NCBI GenBank assembly: GCA_031283185.1
Contig: JAITCH010000011.1
Span: 1-64,000, forward strand
DNA: 64,000 nt
Origin: Rickettsiales bacterium
Lineage (GTDB): Bacteria > Pseudomonadota > Alphaproteobacteria > Rs-D84
Direction of reading: 5' to 3'
Below are positions 1 to 9,657 of the stretch, piece by piece. The notes beneath the pieces were generated by a model. It was not told the DNA's origin. It did not search any database and saw only the letters and a program-made list of their open reading frames with translations. The position numbers and the translations under genes are program-made. Within the stretch, counting starts at the first letter, position 1; each line of letters opens with the position of its first letter.

Positions 1-190
1 GGTTCGATCCGCAGGCAAAAGGCAGACGCCAAGTATGCCGGTTCGTGCGAAGCACGAATTTGCCCAGGACGAATGAGCGCGTAGCGCGAAATTCAATCCC
101 CGTGGGGCTGCCAAAAATTTAGGAATATCTCCCGCTAGAAATCCGATATTATTTCCTGCATAGTTTCCTAGGATAAAAGGGAGAAATAAT

Positions 191-448
191 ATGACACATA
201 ATGATGTTTGGAATGCGATAGATGCTTTTGCAAGGCATCATAATAGAACGGTATCTTATTTGGCGGGGCATTCTGGGTTAGACGCTACTACATTTAATAA
301 AAGCAAAAGATTTACCAAGCACGGACAAGAGCGTTGGCCTTCTACTAATAGTATATCTAAGATATTAAAGGCTAACAACTGCGACCTAATGGACTTTGTT
401 AGGATATATATGATGTCTTTGGATAAGCTAGGTAAGAAGAAGATGTGA
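191..448 (+). CDS. Short HTH regulator resembling the N-terminal DNA-binding domain of alphaproteobacterial S24/LexA-like repressors, without the peptidase domain
   Basis: 85 aa; NDVWNAIDAFARHHNRTVSYLAGHSGLDATTFNKSKRF...RWPSTNSISKIL pattern; RBS aaaagggag upstream. Confidence 0.7.
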   Translation: MTHNDVWNAIDAFARHHNRTVSYLAGHSGLDATTFNKSKRFTKHGQERWPSTNSISKILKANNCDLMDFVRIYMMSLDKLGKKKM

Positions 449-480
449 ATAATGCTGCAAAGTTTTTTAACTAATTCCCG

Positions 481-1017
481 TTAAATTATACCAGCGGATT
501 TTAACATTTTATCTAAAACAATAAAACCTTTATCAATTTCAACCCTAAGTTTCTGTAATTCCGATGGCGGTTTAAAAATATTAACTGTTTTTTTCTTATA
601 TGGCTCAATTATATGATTATGAGCATGATGATTTCGTATGTCCGGAAATTCTGATAATCTTTGCCTAAACAAATCAAAATATCCCTTTTCTATTGAGCTT
701 AATTTATTATATTCTTGTTCCAAAAATACAATCCCCAAAATACCCAACATACTTTCGAAACGATCTCTTCTAAAAGAATTCAAATCTTCAATCCTTTTTA
801 ATGCAATATTTTTACTGGAAACATCCGTAATTTTATCAGCAATTTCGATATATATTTCATCCAAACTACATTCCAACCATCCAAAAAATTCGACACATGA
901 TAACTTAGATACTAAATTTAATATCGTATTATTTGTGCCAATGGCATCGGCATATCGGGCGAATCTTGTATTCAACCCTTGCAAAACGGTATCGATATGA
1001 ATTGAGGAGGGAATCAT
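481..1017 (-). CDS. HEPN-like protein (putative RNase), partner of the DUF262 gene
   Basis: 178 aa all-helical; RNHHAH fits the HEPN R-x4-H motif; adjacent to and abutting a DUF262 gene. Confidence 0.6.
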   Translation of the reverse strand: MIPSSIHIDTVLQGLNTRFARYADAIGTNNTILNLVSKLSCVEFFGWLECSLDEIYIEIADKITDVSSKNIALKRIEDLNSFRRDRFESMLGILGIVFLEQEYNKLSSIEKGYFDLFRQRLSEFPDIRNHHAHNHIIEPYKKKTVNIFKPPSELQKLRVEIDKGFIVLDKMLKSAGII

Positions 1018-2099
1018 TATGCGAATGTTTGGATTGCTTTATTTAGTCTGTTCATAGTTTTGTCTTTGCCAAAAACTGCGTATTTAGTTGACTCGTCGCT
1101 AAATTCATTGGATCGCAAAATTATAGCAATTTTTTCATTCAAATCATTATCTGACTTATTTTGTATATTAGCTAAATTTTTTGCAAGCCCTATGAGTATT
1201 GCTTCTTTAATCGCCCAACTTTGACGTTCTCCAAATTCAAGACGCGTAGCTATTTCTGTTGTACTGTCAAATAAAGTTTTTTTGGCACTTATGTCAATTA
1301 ACGATAAATTTCGATTTGTCTTCATGTATTTGTCAAGAAATTTTGTCATAGCCCCTGTATATTGTTCATACGAATCAAAAAATGCAAAAAATCTTAATAT
1401 TCGTTCTTCGTTCTTCATTCTATCTGGACTTCTTTGTTCTGTTGATATTATTGTTTTCCAGCTAGCAGAATCATTAAGCTCTTTTATCATATTATTAAAA
1501 TGCCCTTGATATGCACAATTTCGAATCTCTTGCGGATATAGAGTCATACTTCCTTGATTCAATCTTTGAAAAATTTTATATAAATATTCCATATTTGATT
1601 CGTTATTAAAATCGCCTCGAAGAACAGTTATCGGAATTGTAACATTTATTATAGTAGAATATGGCGAAGCCTTTTTCCCATCCGGGATGTTTTCCAACTC
1701 AACTTTTGTTTTTCCGGCGATGTCTTCATGTATCTCTGGCAAATCCATAATTCTAAAATTGTCATCAGACATAAATCGCAGGATGGTGCTGATTCTCTGT
1801 AATCCATCAATAACCATTCGCTCGCGCGTTTTATAATCATAGCTAAAACACAAGCTCGGGATTGGCAACTGACGATACAATGAATCTATAAATAAACTTT
1901 TGGTTTTGTCAGACCATACGATGTTGCGTTGAAAATCAGGATCGATTCTTAATGATCCATTATCCTTCATTAGTTTTATGTCTTGCAAAGAGCGTGGTTC
2001 TGTATAAGAAACCATGTCCTCTGGTGCGGCTTCGAATTTATCATTATAATCTAAATCTTCATTCAAATTAATACATTCTAGATTTTGGTCTATGGGCAC
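1017..2099 (-). CDS. DUF262 / GmrS-like ParB-fold domain protein
   Basis: FQRNIVW...DSLYRQLPIPSLCF...RMVIDGLQRISTILRFM is typical DUF262 (DGQQR-like motif). Confidence 0.85.
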   Translation of the reverse strand: MPIDQNLECINLNEDLDYNDKFEAAPEDMVSYTEPRSLQDIKLMKDNGSLRIDPDFQRNIVWSDKTKSLFIDSLYRQLPIPSLCFSYDYKTRERMVIDGLQRISTILRFMSDDNFRIMDLPEIHEDIAGKTKVELENIPDGKKASPYSTIINVTIPITVLRGDFNNESNMEYLYKIFQRLNQGSMTLYPQEIRNCAYQGHFNNMIKELNDSASWKTIISTEQRSPDRMKNEERILRFFAFFDSYEQYTGAMTKFLDKYMKTNRNLSLIDISAKKTLFDSTTEIATRLEFGERQSWAIKEAILIGLAKNLANIQNKSDNDLNEKIAIILRSNEFSDESTKYAVFGKDKTMNRLNKAIQTFA

Positions 2100-2313
2100 T
2101 TTTTGCTCCTTTTCGTTATTTTTTTATTATATAGAAATAATTTTAAGAATTCCATAAAAATTAAACTGCAAATTTTCTGTTTTTTATCAGATTTTTTTAA
2201 AGACAAGATTGTGTAAATCTCACTAATAAAATGATAAATTGCTGGCGAATATTTCCTGCCCCACTAACACCTAATTTAATAAAAATATCCTCAATCAAGG
2301 TTGAGATTTTTAT

Positions 2314-2979
2314 TCACCAATCTATTGGTTGTTGGTTGTGATTGATTAAATACTCGTTCGCCATAGAAAAATGTTTGCATCCGAAAAATCCCCTATGCGC
2401 CGACAGGGGCGAAGGATGAACCGCCTTTAACACCAAGTTCTCCGCCGGATTTACCAACTCGGCTTTCTTTTGTGCATAACTTCCCCACAACAGATACACA
2501 ATTCCGCTCCGCATCGCAAGCGCGCGGATAACCGCATCCGTGAACATTTCCCAGCCCTTGCCCGCGTGGCTCGCCGCCAAATGCGCCTGAACGGTCAGCG
2601 TAGAATTCAGCAGCAAAACTCCCTGCTTTGCCCAATCTGTCAAATCGCCAGATGTCGCAGACTTCCGCCCCATATCGCTTTCAATTTCCTTATAGATATT
2701 TTGCAAACTCGGCGGATACGCTACGCCGCTTTGCACCGAAAAGCACAACCCGTGCGCCTGTCCGGGTCCGTGATACGGATCTTGTCCGATGATTACGACT
2801 TTCACTTTATCAAGCGGACACAGATCAAACGCATTAAAAATTTCTGCTGCGCGAGGGAAAATCATTTTGCCCGATTTATATTCTCCGCGGACAAAGTTAG
2901 TCAGGCTCGCAAAATACGACTTGTCAAACTCCGCGCCCAGAGCCCTCTTCCAAGATTCCTCTATTCTGACATCCGGCAT
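2314..2979 (-). CDS. ung: Uracil-DNA glycosylase; start set at MPDVRIEESW, the longer ORF start to 3114 is probably artefactual
   Basis: VVIIGQDPYHGPGQAHGLCFSV and HPSPLSAHRGFFGCKHFS motifs. Confidence 0.95.
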   Translation of the reverse strand: MPDVRIEESWKRALGAEFDKSYFASLTNFVRGEYKSGKMIFPRAAEIFNAFDLCPLDKVKVVIIGQDPYHGPGQAHGLCFSVQSGVAYPPSLQNIYKEIESDMGRKSATSGDLTDWAKQGVLLLNSTLTVQAHLAASHAGKGWEMFTDAVIRALAMRSGIVYLLWGSYAQKKAELVNPAENLVLKAVHPSPLSAHRGFFGCKHFSMANEYLINHNQQPIDW

Positions 2980-3578
2980 TTTATCAATCCTATTTGCAAT
3001 GATTTCCACAATACGACATCTATATATCCGCGGGGAAGACCCGTCTGCGCCACAAGGTGCGCGAACATTGCGTCCGCCCCGCCAGGGAATTCCGCGCCCA
3101 ATCGCGTTATCCACAAATCGTATTTTACAACATCTTCGCCCAAGTTCCGCGCCAAATGATTTGCGGTTATTTTTCCTATGTGTGGCAGGGTTGCAATATA
3201 TTCTAATTTATCGGACAGAGAGTTCTGCTTGTAATATCCGTCCCGAAATGCGGTGCGGTTTTCCCAAATTTTTATAATCGCATTGATTTTATTTTTATTG
3301 TTGAAAATTTCAAGTAGCCGAGATTGCCCGGTCAAGCCGGGCAATGACTTATTAGATAGATAAGTCATAATCTCCGAATGTTTTCTCTTTGCTGTTTTTT
3401 GTGAAAAGCCGCCCGCCAACACCACATAGATTGCCTGTCTTGCAAATTCATCCGCGCCAACCGGGGCGCGGCTTGCCAATCTTTCCTTTATAACAGAAAA
3501 GCTGTCTAGGTCAGACTCGTGTCCTCCCTTTGACAGCTCTTCTTCCAATTCCCGAAACCATTCGGCCGAGAACTTCAT
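2961..3578 (-). CDS. HhH-GPD type DNA glycosylase-like protein carrying an in-frame palindromic repeat
   Basis: ATLPHIGKITANHLARNLGEDVVKYDLWITRLG HhH-like region; overlaps ung start; KSLPGLTGQSR is encoded by repeat R2. Confidence 0.6.
   Translation of the reverse strand: MKFSAEWFRELEEELSKGGHESDLDSFSVIKERLASRAPVGADEFARQAIYVVLAGGFSQKTAKRKHSEIMTYLSNKSLPGLTGQSRLLEIFNNKNKINAIIKIWENRTAFRDGYYKQNSLSDKLEYIATLPHIGKITANHLARNLGEDVVKYDLWITRLGAEFPGGADAMFAHLVAQTGLPRGYIDVVLWKSLQIGLIKCRMSE
3321..3351. repeat. R2 palindrome in frame inside the HhH glycosylase-like CDS
   Basis: agattgcccggtcaagccgggcaatgactta; other copies near 7027, 7394, 29711, 36312, 46425. Confidence 0.8.
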
Positions 3579-3868
3579 TATTTCTGTATCACGACATCCG
3601 CGCCATTACGGACAACTTTGAACATTGCGTTCTTGGACGCGCCGCGGGCAAGATCAGCCTCTATGACTTTGTCGCATTTTACTCCATCATAATAGACGCG
3701 GGTTATAACATCATTATAACTTGCAAAAGTGCTTAACAAATTTCCGCGTTCTTTATACTTTTCCACATATTCGCAGGAATTCTCATCATCTTGGGAATAC
3801 TTTATATCAACCGTAGTATTACACGCCCCAAGCATCGCAACAGCCGCCAACGCAATTAGTTTTTTCAT
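3578..3868 (-). CDS. Small putative lipoprotein
   Basis: MKKLIALAAVAMLGAC signal peptide and lipobox. Confidence 0.65.
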   Translation of the reverse strand: MKKLIALAAVAMLGACNTTVDIKYSQDDENSCEYVEKYKERGNLLSTFASYNDVITRVYYDGVKCDKVIEADLARGASKNAMFKVVRNGADVVIQK

Positions 3869-3931
3869 GGATTATCCCTCGCTTTATGTTAATATATAGC
3901 CATATATTAATAACCCATAGGAAAAAAGTCA

Positions 3932-4891
3932 ATGACCGAATACGAAAAATTAGGCCTGTCCAACACGCGCGAAATGTTGAAAAAGGCAGAGACAGACGGC
4001 TATGCCGTTCCGGGATATAACTTTAATAATTTGGAACAACTCCAAGCCATCATCCGCGCCTGCGCGGAAACCCAGTCGCCAGTTATATTACAAGTAAGCA
4101 AAGGCGCGCGGAATTATGTCGGCGGCAGTCTGCTGTCTGCTATGGCGCGCGGCGCAACCGAATATGCGCGGCAGATTGGGATGCGCGCGCCGATTGCATT
4201 ACACCTTGACCACGGCGAGACATTTGAGATTTGCAAAGAATGCATTGATGCAGGATTTTCAAGCGTTATGATTGACGGCTCTGCATTGCCGCTTGATGAC
4301 AATATCGCGCTGACCCGGCGGGTAGTGGAATATGCCCATAAGTTTGATGTTTCGGTCGAAGGCGAACTCGGCGCGCTTGCCGGAATTGAAGACGATCATA
4401 GTGCGGAAAAATCGCATTATACAGATCCGAATGATGTGGCGCGATTTGTTCAAGAAACCGGCGTGGATAGTTTGGCAATATCGATTGGCACTTCGCACGG
4501 CGCGTATAAGTTCAAGTCGGAAACGGATGAACTTCGCCTGGACATATTGGATGAAGTCGCAGCGAAACTGCCGGGATTTCCATTGGTTCTGCACGGCGCG
4601 TCAAGCGTCCCGCAAAACTTGGTCGCGGAAATAAATCAATATGGCGGAAAATTGGCCGGCGCGCGCGGAATACCAGAGGCGCAATTACGGGCGGCAGTTG
4701 CGAAAAACATTTGCAAGATAAATGTGGATTCGGATTCGCGCCTGGCATTTACAGCTGGGGTGCGGAAGTTTTTAACTGAAAATCCGACTGCATTTGACCC
4801 GCGAAGTTATCTTGGCGCGGCACGCGATGCAATGACCGCACTTTATAAGGATAAAAATCTAAATGTCCTAAATTCCGCGAATAGATATTAA
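3932..4891 (+). CDS. fba: Class II fructose-bisphosphate aldolase
   Basis: VPGYNFNNLEQLQAI...LHLDHGETFE...VLHGASSVP. Confidence 0.92.
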   Translation: MTEYEKLGLSNTREMLKKAETDGYAVPGYNFNNLEQLQAIIRACAETQSPVILQVSKGARNYVGGSLLSAMARGATEYARQIGMRAPIALHLDHGETFEICKECIDAGFSSVMIDGSALPLDDNIALTRRVVEYAHKFDVSVEGELGALAGIEDDHSAEKSHYTDPNDVARFVQETGVDSLAISIGTSHGAYKFKSETDELRLDILDEVAAKLPGFPLVLHGASSVPQNLVAEINQYGGKLAGARGIPEAQLRAAVAKNICKINVDSDSRLAFTAGVRKFLTENPTAFDPRSYLGAARDAMTALYKDKNLNVLNSANRY

Positions 4892-4903
4892 AAATATGAT
4901 ATT

Positions 4904-5647
4904 TTAATTTTTAATCTCTTCCCATTCGCACACAACATAAGCGTGCATAGATTCACCATTCGAAATCCGATGACGCGATTTTAATCCGCCGCGCGCCGTC
5001 TCAATTTTCAATCCATCAACTTCAATCGGAATCTCTTTCTTAAAGTTCAACGAAATCCCGCGCAATCTATGCCCTGCCCTAAATTCCTTGCCCAACGCCT
5101 CGGTCGCCCAGACCGCATACACCGCATTATTAATATGTCTGTTTATATCATAATCGTCATATCGCGGCACGACAACTTCTGAAAAATCCGGCGCGAAGTC
5201 CGGGAACTTTTCAAACGGAACATCCAATGCCCGCGTCCCGTCCAAATCAAATTTCGGCACTCTGCCCTCGAACGGAACCGGCCGCCTGGTCGCCATATCA
5301 ATCATAACCCACTGCGAAGTTGCGCGCACCAAGACCTCGCCCGTTCCGGCATCCGTTATCAAAAAGTCGCGGGTCGTGCGGATTCCATCACGGGTGCTGG
5401 GCCAAGTTTCCAACACAATCTCGTCTCCGCCGGTCGGCATCCTGGGAATATCAACCGAATAAAAAAGCGCGACCCAGGCCAGACCAGACTCGCGGCAGAA
5501 ACTATGCCCTACTCCCAACTTTTCCGCGTGCATATCGGCGTAAGTCTGCAATTCGTTCATCAACATCAAAGGACGCAACGATCCGACTGGATCCATCTGA
5601 TACATAGATAATTTTTTCTGAATACGGAATCTTTCCATAATTACCAA
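4904..5647 (-). CDS. Acyl-ACP thioesterase
   Basis: Double hot-dog acyl-ACP thioesterase pattern; DINRHINNAVYAVWATEAL. Confidence 0.8.
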   Translation of the reverse strand: MVIMERFRIQKKLSMYQMDPVGSLRPLMLMNELQTYADMHAEKLGVGHSFCRESGLAWVALFYSVDIPRMPTGGDEIVLETWPSTRDGIRTTRDFLITDAGTGEVLVRATSQWVMIDMATRRPVPFEGRVPKFDLDGTRALDVPFEKFPDFAPDFSEVVVPRYDDYDINRHINNAVYAVWATEALGKEFRAGHRLRGISLNFKKEIPIEVDGLKIETARGGLKSRHRISNGESMHAYVVCEWEEIKN

Positions 5648-6948
5648 CTTAGACTGCGGGTAGATGTGGATTTTTTAACATCGCCGAACATATCGCGCTC
5701 GGTCTGCTTTAACACCTTGAACTGGTCGGTTGATATACGGCGAAGCACAAAAGAACTATCATCGCGTTCCGACAGAACGGGCACGATTTTGCTTTCCTGC
5801 ACGCCGGAATCCATAAGCACTTGATTGATTATTGCAAGTCTTCGCGCCGCCAATTTTTTCGCATCGGAATTTTTCACCGCATCTTCGGATACGGAAATCT
5901 GCACGGCGAATTTCGGATTATTTGCGATTCCGGCGGCATATTCAGAAATCAAGTTGTAATTGTCTTTGGAAAGCGCGCTGTCCGCGTCCGCGAAACTTAT
6001 GCGAACTTCCAAGGTTCTGGGCTGCGCGGAATTTGATGAAATATCGGCGTTGTTTCCGACAAAGCCTTCGGACACATCGATTTCCCAGTTGTCGGAACTC
6101 GCCATATCAAAGTCGTCATCCGCATATGTGGACAGATGCCGGTTTTCCGAAATGTAAGATTGATAAAACGCGCGTTTCAATTCCCGCGGAGAAAGTTTAT
6201 TGATGGGCATAGCGTCTGGGTTTTTGGGCAAAAATTCAGGCCCACTCGCCACGCGAACTTTCGGCTTGGTGTCTAGAATTGCTTGTTCTACGGCCTTGGG
6301 ATCCGGCGGTTCTGGAAGGACAATCGGAGCGGGCTCGTTCTGAACGATTTGTGTGGCGGCGGATCTGCCGCGCACCATTTTCCGTTGATTCTGCCGTTCG
6401 ATCATTTTCGCAATCGCGTTATCAAGCTGCGCTTTCCGCGCATTTTGGGCATTCCGCGCAGCAACGGGAACATTCACGGGAAGAGGCGCAGGCTTGCGGA
6501 TTGTGGCAGCTCGGGCGGGCGCGACGCGCGGTTCGCTGTTCACAAATAGTTGTTCTTCGGGAAGTTCATAGTCGTCTTCCAGACGCATAAATTCGCTTTG
6601 ACGCGAAATGCGAATTGTGTCGGACGCGTTGCCGCGGTCGTTGACCCAAAGGTCAGAATTGGGACGCTTTGGAATTAAAACATCGCCGACTTTGGCAGAT
6701 TGGGCGGAGGAGGATTTGGAGATAGTCGCAGGCTTTACAACTGCGCGAGCGACCACGGCGCGGGCGGGTTTAGGTTCAGAAACCGGGAGAGGTTCAGGCT
6801 TTGATACGGATGGTTTTTGGCCGAAAAGTTCACGAGCAGAGACGCTGCCCTTATCATAAGCGACTGCTGGAAGTTTGGCTGCGGCATTGACCATATTGAA
6901 TGGCATAGTGATGAGTGCCGAAAAAATTAACGATATTTTTCCCTTCAT
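5641..6948 (-). CDS. Exported protein with OmpA-like C-terminal domain
   Basis: Signal peptide; Pro/Ala-rich middle; C-terminus EVRISFADADSALSKDNYNLISEYAAGIANNPKFAVQIS. Confidence 0.55.
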   Translation of the reverse strand: MKGKISLIFSALITMPFNMVNAAAKLPAVAYDKGSVSARELFGQKPSVSKPEPLPVSEPKPARAVVARAVVKPATISKSSSAQSAKVGDVLIPKRPNSDLWVNDRGNASDTIRISRQSEFMRLEDDYELPEEQLFVNSEPRVAPARAATIRKPAPLPVNVPVAARNAQNARKAQLDNAIAKMIERQNQRKMVRGRSAATQIVQNEPAPIVLPEPPDPKAVEQAILDTKPKVRVASGPEFLPKNPDAMPINKLSPRELKRAFYQSYISENRHLSTYADDDFDMASSDNWEIDVSEGFVGNNADISSNSAQPRTLEVRISFADADSALSKDNYNLISEYAAGIANNPKFAVQISVSEDAVKNSDAKKLAARRLAIINQVLMDSGVQESKIVPVLSERDDSSFVLRRISTDQFKVLKQTERDMFGDVKKSTSTRSLSW

Positions 6949-7073
6949 AAGTGGATTTTACAAAAAATCAGCGAGGCGGGTCAATGGTAAAATATCGTCC
7001 GTGATTTGCCCCCTAATAAATAAAAGTCATCCCCCGGCTTGACCGGGGGATCTCGGCCACTTATACTGCCTTT

Positions 7074-7370
7074 ATGGATTACGAAGACAAAATTTTCTGC
7101 ACCTATATAATGTCAAACAAAGTTAGCAGTGTCGTATATACTGGCGTTACAAGTGATTTACCGCAACGCGCTTATGTCCATAAAAATCATTTGCTCCCGG
7201 GCTTTACTAATAAATATAATGCCGAAAAATTGGTTTGGTATGAAATTCATGGCAGTATGGAAGCAGCCATTAAAAGGGAAAAACGAATTAAGAAATGGAA
7301 TCGTGAGTGGAAAGAAAAATTGATAAATGAAATGAACCCGGATTGGCGGGATTTGAGAGAAGAGTTATAG
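7074..7370 (+). CDS. GIY-YIG domain endonuclease family protein
   Basis: TYIMSNKVSSVVYTGVTSDLPQRAYVHK...EAAIKREKRIKKW. Confidence 0.92.
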   Translation: MDYEDKIFCTYIMSNKVSSVVYTGVTSDLPQRAYVHKNHLLPGFTNKYNAEKLVWYEIHGSMEAAIKREKRIKKWNREWKEKLINEMNPDWRDLREEL

Positions 7371-7548
7371 GCAATCCCGACCAAAAAATATTAGTCATTG
7401 CCCGGCTTGACCGGGCAATCCCGGCCGATTATTCTGCTTATTTTGCCGAGATCCCCCGGTCTCCCGTTCCCACTGGCTACGCTTCGCTCGCCTGGTGGGA
7501 CCCAACGGGTCGCCGGGGGATGACTTTATTATTTTAAGTCGACGAAAA

Positions 7549-9657
7549 CTACATCCCTCTTCCCACACTTACTTGGTCGCCAAAGCCTGCAATCGGCATA
7601 CCGGCGACTTTGCATTGCACAGATTCAAAGCCTTTGTCCACTTGCTTGGCCTTAACAAAATGATTGGTTAAAAAGCCACCAAGCGCGCCAACTACGACCA
7701 TCGCTCCGCCGTCATATAAAAGTCGTTTGGTGTTGACCGATCCATCAGTCTTTTTCAACCACGATGCCTTGTCCAGTTGAAAAGCCGACAAGTCGGCCAG
7801 TTTGCTGTCGGTCGTTTCGGACTCTTCACTCTCTCCAATTAAAGGCACTCCTACTTGGCAGAACCCCCAAAGTTTTTGTTTTGACCAATCATCTGGGTCA
7901 AAATACAAAGCATTACTATTTGTTGAACTAATCCGATAGCCCTGTTCAAGCAACCTTTCACAATCATTGACATTTCTACATATATTATGCATAGCTTCCC
8001 TACATGCCGGATCCTTGCAAGAATCATTAACTTTCAAATCTTTAAAAATATCTAAATAATTCTTCACAATTTTTTTTCTAGCATTATCTTTTGTCGTACT
8101 TATATCATAATTAAACGCTAACTTTAGTTTGTTTGATATTAAGGTCAGCTTTTCAAAACATTCATTTTCAGTATCTTGCTTGCAAGTTTTGTTTATGTAG
8201 TCAGAGATTTCTTCTTTTGTATTTTTATTAGATCTAGTGATTTCTTCTAAAGATTTCAAAACTCCTGATTTATTGCAACAAGCCTGCGCCTCTTCATTAT
8301 TTTCATCAAATAACTCCACTATCGATGAGGCGCAATTGTCTTTATTAATCCTAACTTCTTTTTCCCTTTCTTCTTTTTTTATTATTTCTAATTCTTTATT
8401 AACAAGTGCTACAACTTTATCATTATTACCTCTTGCTTTGTCTAAATCTTTTATAAAAGAGTCTTTCGCACACATAACTGCTATTTGAGCTTTATTAATT
8501 CTGACTTCGTTTTCAAATGCTTTATTAAGATCTGCGTTGCATTTTTCACCCGCATCGATTGCTTTTTTACAACCTGCTACTAACGGGATTTCTTTTTCTC
8601 TGTTGATTATTTTTTTTGCTGCCGTGCAATTATCATTTGAAATATCATAAAAATTACCAGCAGCGTCCTTAAACATACGGGTTCCGACTGGGACAAAATA
8701 TTTATCGTTCGAAATGGACTGGTAAAAATTGTCGTCCTCGTTGTCTTTTTTATAGCAATAAGCATTTTTGGTTGCCAGTGATATGCTAGATTTTATATCT
8801 CTACTATTCATAAATTTATCACATTCAATTGGCTCTACCCCATATTCTGCCTCACAGACCGATTTTTTTTCAATAGCAACACACTTCTTCTCTGTCACGG
8901 GACATTTTATAACTTTCCTATCTGTTGATATAAGTGATGCGTCAATAGCAGAATTTAAATATTTTTTAGCAAAAACACAATCATCTTTGCTCTCCCAATC
9001 CAAGGGGATAAGATATTTGACGCCCGTGCTATCATTATAAGGAGTCGCTATAATTTTCATTGATTCGATTTTTGTGGTAGGACTATTTTCATAGCAAAAA
9101 GTGTCCGTTCCTGTTATTTCTATTGCTTTTGCTTTAATGGTTTTGCAGTCCGATACGCTAATACATTTAGTGCCATCATCAAAAACATCTGTTTCGCCTA
9201 ACCCACATTTTGCATTGCAGGCCTTTGCCTGAATTCCTTTATTTGATTTTACTTTTTCAAACTCTTCGCAAAAACCTTTTTTAGCAGAGTTGCCATCATT
9301 ACTAATAAATTCCGTTTTGAGTTTTTTTACCTTAGAATAGGTAAAAGTATAAATTTTTTCGTCTATTTCTAAAAAATATCCCTCCCTATTAACGATAGGC
9401 CTGTCTTTATCATCACAAAAATTACCCGACTTTATAGAATTAATGAACTCATCAAAGCAGTTTCCCTCGTTATTGCCCCCCCCCGAACTTATCTTTGCCG
9501 TCGAGTTGTCTAGATTTTGGGCAGGCGGGAGCACCAGTAGTGCTGAATGTGGGGCTTGATTCCCATCCGCCCTCGTCAAGGCAATTATAATAATTTGTGC
9601 TACCAGCAGGTATCGGCTGGCATTGATTCCCTGGCTGTCCTCTTTTATCTTTGGCAT
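7549..9657 (-). CDS. Cys-rich body plus conserved C-terminal domain of surface/secreted paralog family (copy 1); apparently frame-disrupted at a G9 tract, so residues N-terminal to the tract in this frame are probably spurious
   Basis: Many Cys; C-terminus LADLSAFQLDKASWLKKTDGSVNTKRLLYDGGAMVVVGALGGFLTNHFVKAKQVDKGFESVQCKVAG...GDQVSVG shared with ORFs at 36488 and 63257. Confidence 0.75.
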   Translation of the reverse strand: MPKIKEDSQGINASRYLLVAQIIIIALTRADGNQAPHSALLVLPPAQNLDNSTAKISSGGGNNEGNCFDEFINSIKSGNFCDDKDRPIVNREGYFLEIDEKIYTFTYSKVKKLKTEFISNDGNSAKKGFCEEFEKVKSNKGIQAKACNAKCGLGETDVFDDGTKCISVSDCKTIKAKAIEITGTDTFCYENSPTTKIESMKIIATPYNDSTGVKYLIPLDWESKDDCVFAKKYLNSAIDASLISTDRKVIKCPVTEKKCVAIEKKSVCEAEYGVEPIECDKFMNSRDIKSSISLATKNAYCYKKDNEDDNFYQSISNDKYFVPVGTRMFKDAAGNFYDISNDNCTAAKKIINREKEIPLVAGCKKAIDAGEKCNADLNKAFENEVRINKAQIAVMCAKDSFIKDLDKARGNNDKVVALVNKELEIIKKEEREKEVRINKDNCASSIVELFDENNEEAQACCNKSGVLKSLEEITRSNKNTKEEISDYINKTCKQDTENECFEKLTLISNKLKLAFNYDISTTKDNARKKIVKNYLDIFKDLKVNDSCKDPACREAMHNICRNVNDCERLLEQGYRISSTNSNALYFDPDDWSKQKLWGFCQVGVPLIGESEESETTDSKLADLSAFQLDKASWLKKTDGSVNTKRLLYDGGAMVVVGALGGFLTNHFVKAKQVDKGFESVQCKVAGMPIAGFGDQVSVGRGM

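Noticed and set aside
1-120. ggttcgatccgca...caatccccgtggggctgcca resembles a tRNA/tmRNA T-arm and 3' end
   Set aside because: The 5' part lies outside the window and no complete cloverleaf or tmRNA could be assembled; too weak to call.
2470-3159. Plus-strand 229-aa ORF over ung
   Set aside because: Antisense to a clear uracil-DNA glycosylase; low-quality composition, a shadow ORF.
9485-9657. N-terminus MPKIKEDSQGINASRYLLVAQIIIIALTRADGNQ... of the 7549 ORF
   Set aside because: It lies in the alternative frame over the signal-peptide ORF 9470-9973 and is probably a spurious extension.
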